From Candidatus Methylomicrobium oryzae (GTDB lineage: Bacteria > Pseudomonadota > Gammaproteobacteria > Methylococcales > Methylomonadaceae), in contig NZ_JAERVK010000002.1 of the NCBI RefSeq assembly GCF_016745425.1, positions 124,001-188,000 of the forward strand: DNA of 64,000 bases, given 5' to 3'. Made by a program: the position numbers and the translations under genes. Of this stretch, positions 62,661 to 64,000 are shown piece after piece; position 1 is the first letter of the stretch; each line of letters begins with the position of its first letter. The notes under the pieces are model-generated. The model saw only the letters and a list, made by a program, of their open reading frames with translations. It searched no databases and had not been told where the DNA came from.

Positions 62661-64000
62661 TTATAGCTTGATATTCAACGAATGCAGCTTGCGGTATAAA
62701 TGCGTGCGCTCCATCCCTACGATCGAAGACAACTTGGCGACGCTGCCGCCGCTTCTTTCGAAATGGTATTCCAGATAAGCCTTTTCGAATTGGTCGCGCG
62801 CATCCTTCAGCGGCAGATTGAAAAAATCCGGGACCGACGATGACACGGGAACTTCGTTGCTCACCGTTCCCAGTGCTGACTTGACTTCTTCCAGTTCGAT
62901 GTCTTCCCCGACACCGAGAATCATCAGCCGTTGCACCAGGTTCTTCAATTCGCGCACATTGCCGCGCCAGCTGTAATTGCGCAGGAAATTCTGAGTCGCC
63001 ATCGAGAATTTCCGGAACGGCAGATTTTCGTGCTTTACGAAGTAGTCCACATAAAAGTTCAACAGCCCCGGCACATCCTCGCTATGCTCGCGCAAGGGCG
63101 GTATGGCCAGAGCCACTTCGTTCAACAGGTAATACAATTCCTGCCGGAAGCGGCCGGCTTTGACCTCTTCGTCCAGAGGAATCCGGGTCGATGCGATCAC
63201 CCGCACGTCGACCCGCACCGCCTCGCTGCCGCCGACGCGCAGGAACGAGCTCGACTCCAGTGCGCTCAGTAGACGAAGCTGCGTTTCCTTGTCCATTCCG
63301 CCGATCTCGCCCAGAAACAGGGTGCCGCGGTGCGCCCGTTCGAGCAGACCCGGATTGACCTTGCCCGAACTTTCCTTGCCGAAAAATTCGACCGCCGAAT
63401 TTTCCGGGGCGATGCTGCCGACCGCGACATCGACGAACGGCCCGTTCCGCCGCGGGCTGTTGTTGTGCAGATAGCGGGCAAACAGTTCCTTGCCGACGCC
63501 GGCTTCCCCCGCCAGCAAAACCCGCGCTTCGTGCTGCGCAAGGCGCTTGATTTGGTCCTTGATCCGGGCGATCGCGGCGCTTTTGCCGACCGGCTCGATG
63601 TCTGCATACAATTGTTGCCGGAGCCCGGCATTTTCCTTTTGTAGGTTGCTCGTTTCGAGCGCACGGCCGACAATCAGCAGTAATTTGGCCAGCGACAGCG
63701 GTTTTTCGAGAAAATCGTAGGCACCCAGACGCGTCGCTTCGACCGCCGTTTCGACCGACCCGTGCCCGGACATCATCACGACCGGACACAGCATCGCATC
63801 TTCGGCGACCCATTCCTTCAGCAGCGTGATCCCGTCGGTATCCGGCATCCAGATATCGAGCAAAATCAGGCTCGGGTTTTCCGTTTTCTTCAATTCGCGT
63901 GCTGCGGCGGCGTTATCCGCCATTGCGACTTCATAGCCTTCGTCCGCGAGGATTTCGCCGACCAGGCTGCGGATTTCCGGTTCATCGTCAACGACGAGAA
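62661..64000 (-). CDS. ntrX: NtrX-like sigma-54-type response regulator (N-terminus outside window)
   Basis: The frame continues past the window edge; the codons before the first internal Met read LVVDDEPEIRSLVGEILADE, the start of a receiver domain. The phosphoacceptor Asp is in LILLDIWMPD, with MSGHGS and FLEKPL completing the receiver. The AAA+ domain has Walker A GEAGVGKE, but Walker B reads TLFLGEI (Asp replaced by Gly) and the GAFTGA loop is replaced by GKVNPG. The sensor arginine region is degenerate, and a Fis-type HTH ends the protein (SIVGMERTHLYRKLHSLNIKL-like). NtrX proteins are known to lack GAFTGA. A partner NtrY kinase would be expected upstream outside the window. Confidence 0.85.
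   Translation of the reverse strand, partial: LVVDDEPEIRSLVGEILADEGYEVAMADNAAAARELKKTENPSLILLDIWMPDTDGITLLKEWVAEDAMLCPVVMMSGHGSVETAVEATRLGAYDFLEKPLSLAKLLLIVGRALETSNLQKENAGLRQQLYADIEPVGKSAAIARIKDQIKRLAQHEARVLLAGEAGVGKELFARYLHNNSPRRNGPFVDVAVGSIAPENSAVEFFGKESSGKVNPGLLERAHRGTLFLGEIGGMDKETQLRLLSALESSSFLRVGGSEAVRVDVRVIASTRIPLDEEVKAGRFRQELYYLLNEVALAIPPLREHSEDVPGLLNFYVDYFVKHENLPFRKFSMATQNFLRNYSWRGNVRELKNLVQRLMILGVGEDIELEEVKSALGTVSNEVPVSSSVPDFFNLPLKDARDQFEKAYLEYHFERSGGSVAKLSSIVGMERTHLYRKLHSLNIKL

Overview
The window reads as chromosomal DNA of a gammaproteobacterium. Several gene orders are typical of that class: rhlB / trxA-rho, mnmG-rsmG-parA-parB (an order usually found near the chromosome origin), bamA-skp-fabZ-lpxA-rnhB, epmA-efp / epmB, and gap-pyk. 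Codon use is mostly GC-leaning. Gene content and the many poly-C/poly-G dispersed repeats suggest a free-living, possibly methanotroph-like lineage (Methylococcales), but no methane-oxidation gene is present, so that assignment is inference. No tRNA, rRNA, CRISPR array or prophage was found.

Layout. 1-4.2 kb: batA (cut by the window edge), a batB-batC fusion and batD, a membrane-anchored von Willebrand operon. 4.2-10.5 kb: housekeeping genes nudE, a HAD nucleotidase, rhlB, trxA, rho, uppP, a DUF1993 gene and a small DUF7230-like gene. 10.6-14.8 kb: mnmG-rsmG-parA-parB. 15.3-19.1 kb: a small periplasmic binding protein, a beta-barrel protein and a membrane diguanylate cyclase, which look like one signalling unit. 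19.2-21.3 kb: a markedly AT-rich gene carrying all the signature motifs of a class I terpene synthase, followed by a decayed IS630-type transposase. This is the clearest foreign island in the window. 21.3-26.2 kb: rnhB, lpxA, fabZ, skp and bamA on the minus strand, without lpxB or lpxD. 26.3-29.1 kb: the EF-P beta-lysylation set. 29.2-32.4 kb: an RTX-type secreted protein. 32.6-35.9 kb: a DUF4331 / DUF4198-like / HupE-type operon.

36-41.6 kb is a loose region with a PLP enzyme, a 2OG-Fe dioxygenase and several small, mostly membrane-associated unknowns, one too short for routine ORF calling, plus an NrtS-like gene. 42-46.3 kb: a phosphate permease, arsM, arsS and a TIGR04282-type glycosyltransferase, which together form a likely arsenic methylation / arsenosugar locus. 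46.4-57.5 kb: a hybrid histidine kinase, a cNMP-binding protein, a beta-carbonic anhydrase with a SulP transporter and divergent TetR, an M28 peptidase, a 1-Cys peroxiredoxin, a GFA protein and a carboxylesterase. 57.9-60.4 kb: gap and pyk. 60.5-64 kb: a secreted trypsin-like protease with a duplicated Cys-rich module, and an NtrX-like regulator cut by the window end.

Three different dispersed repeats, each with a CCCCC/GGGGG hairpin core, occur as inverted pairs nested around 44.2-57.7 kb (44.2 with 57.7, 50.2 with 56.8, 50.6 with 56.5). They could serve as substrates for inversion of the carbonic anhydrase-peroxiredoxin segment.
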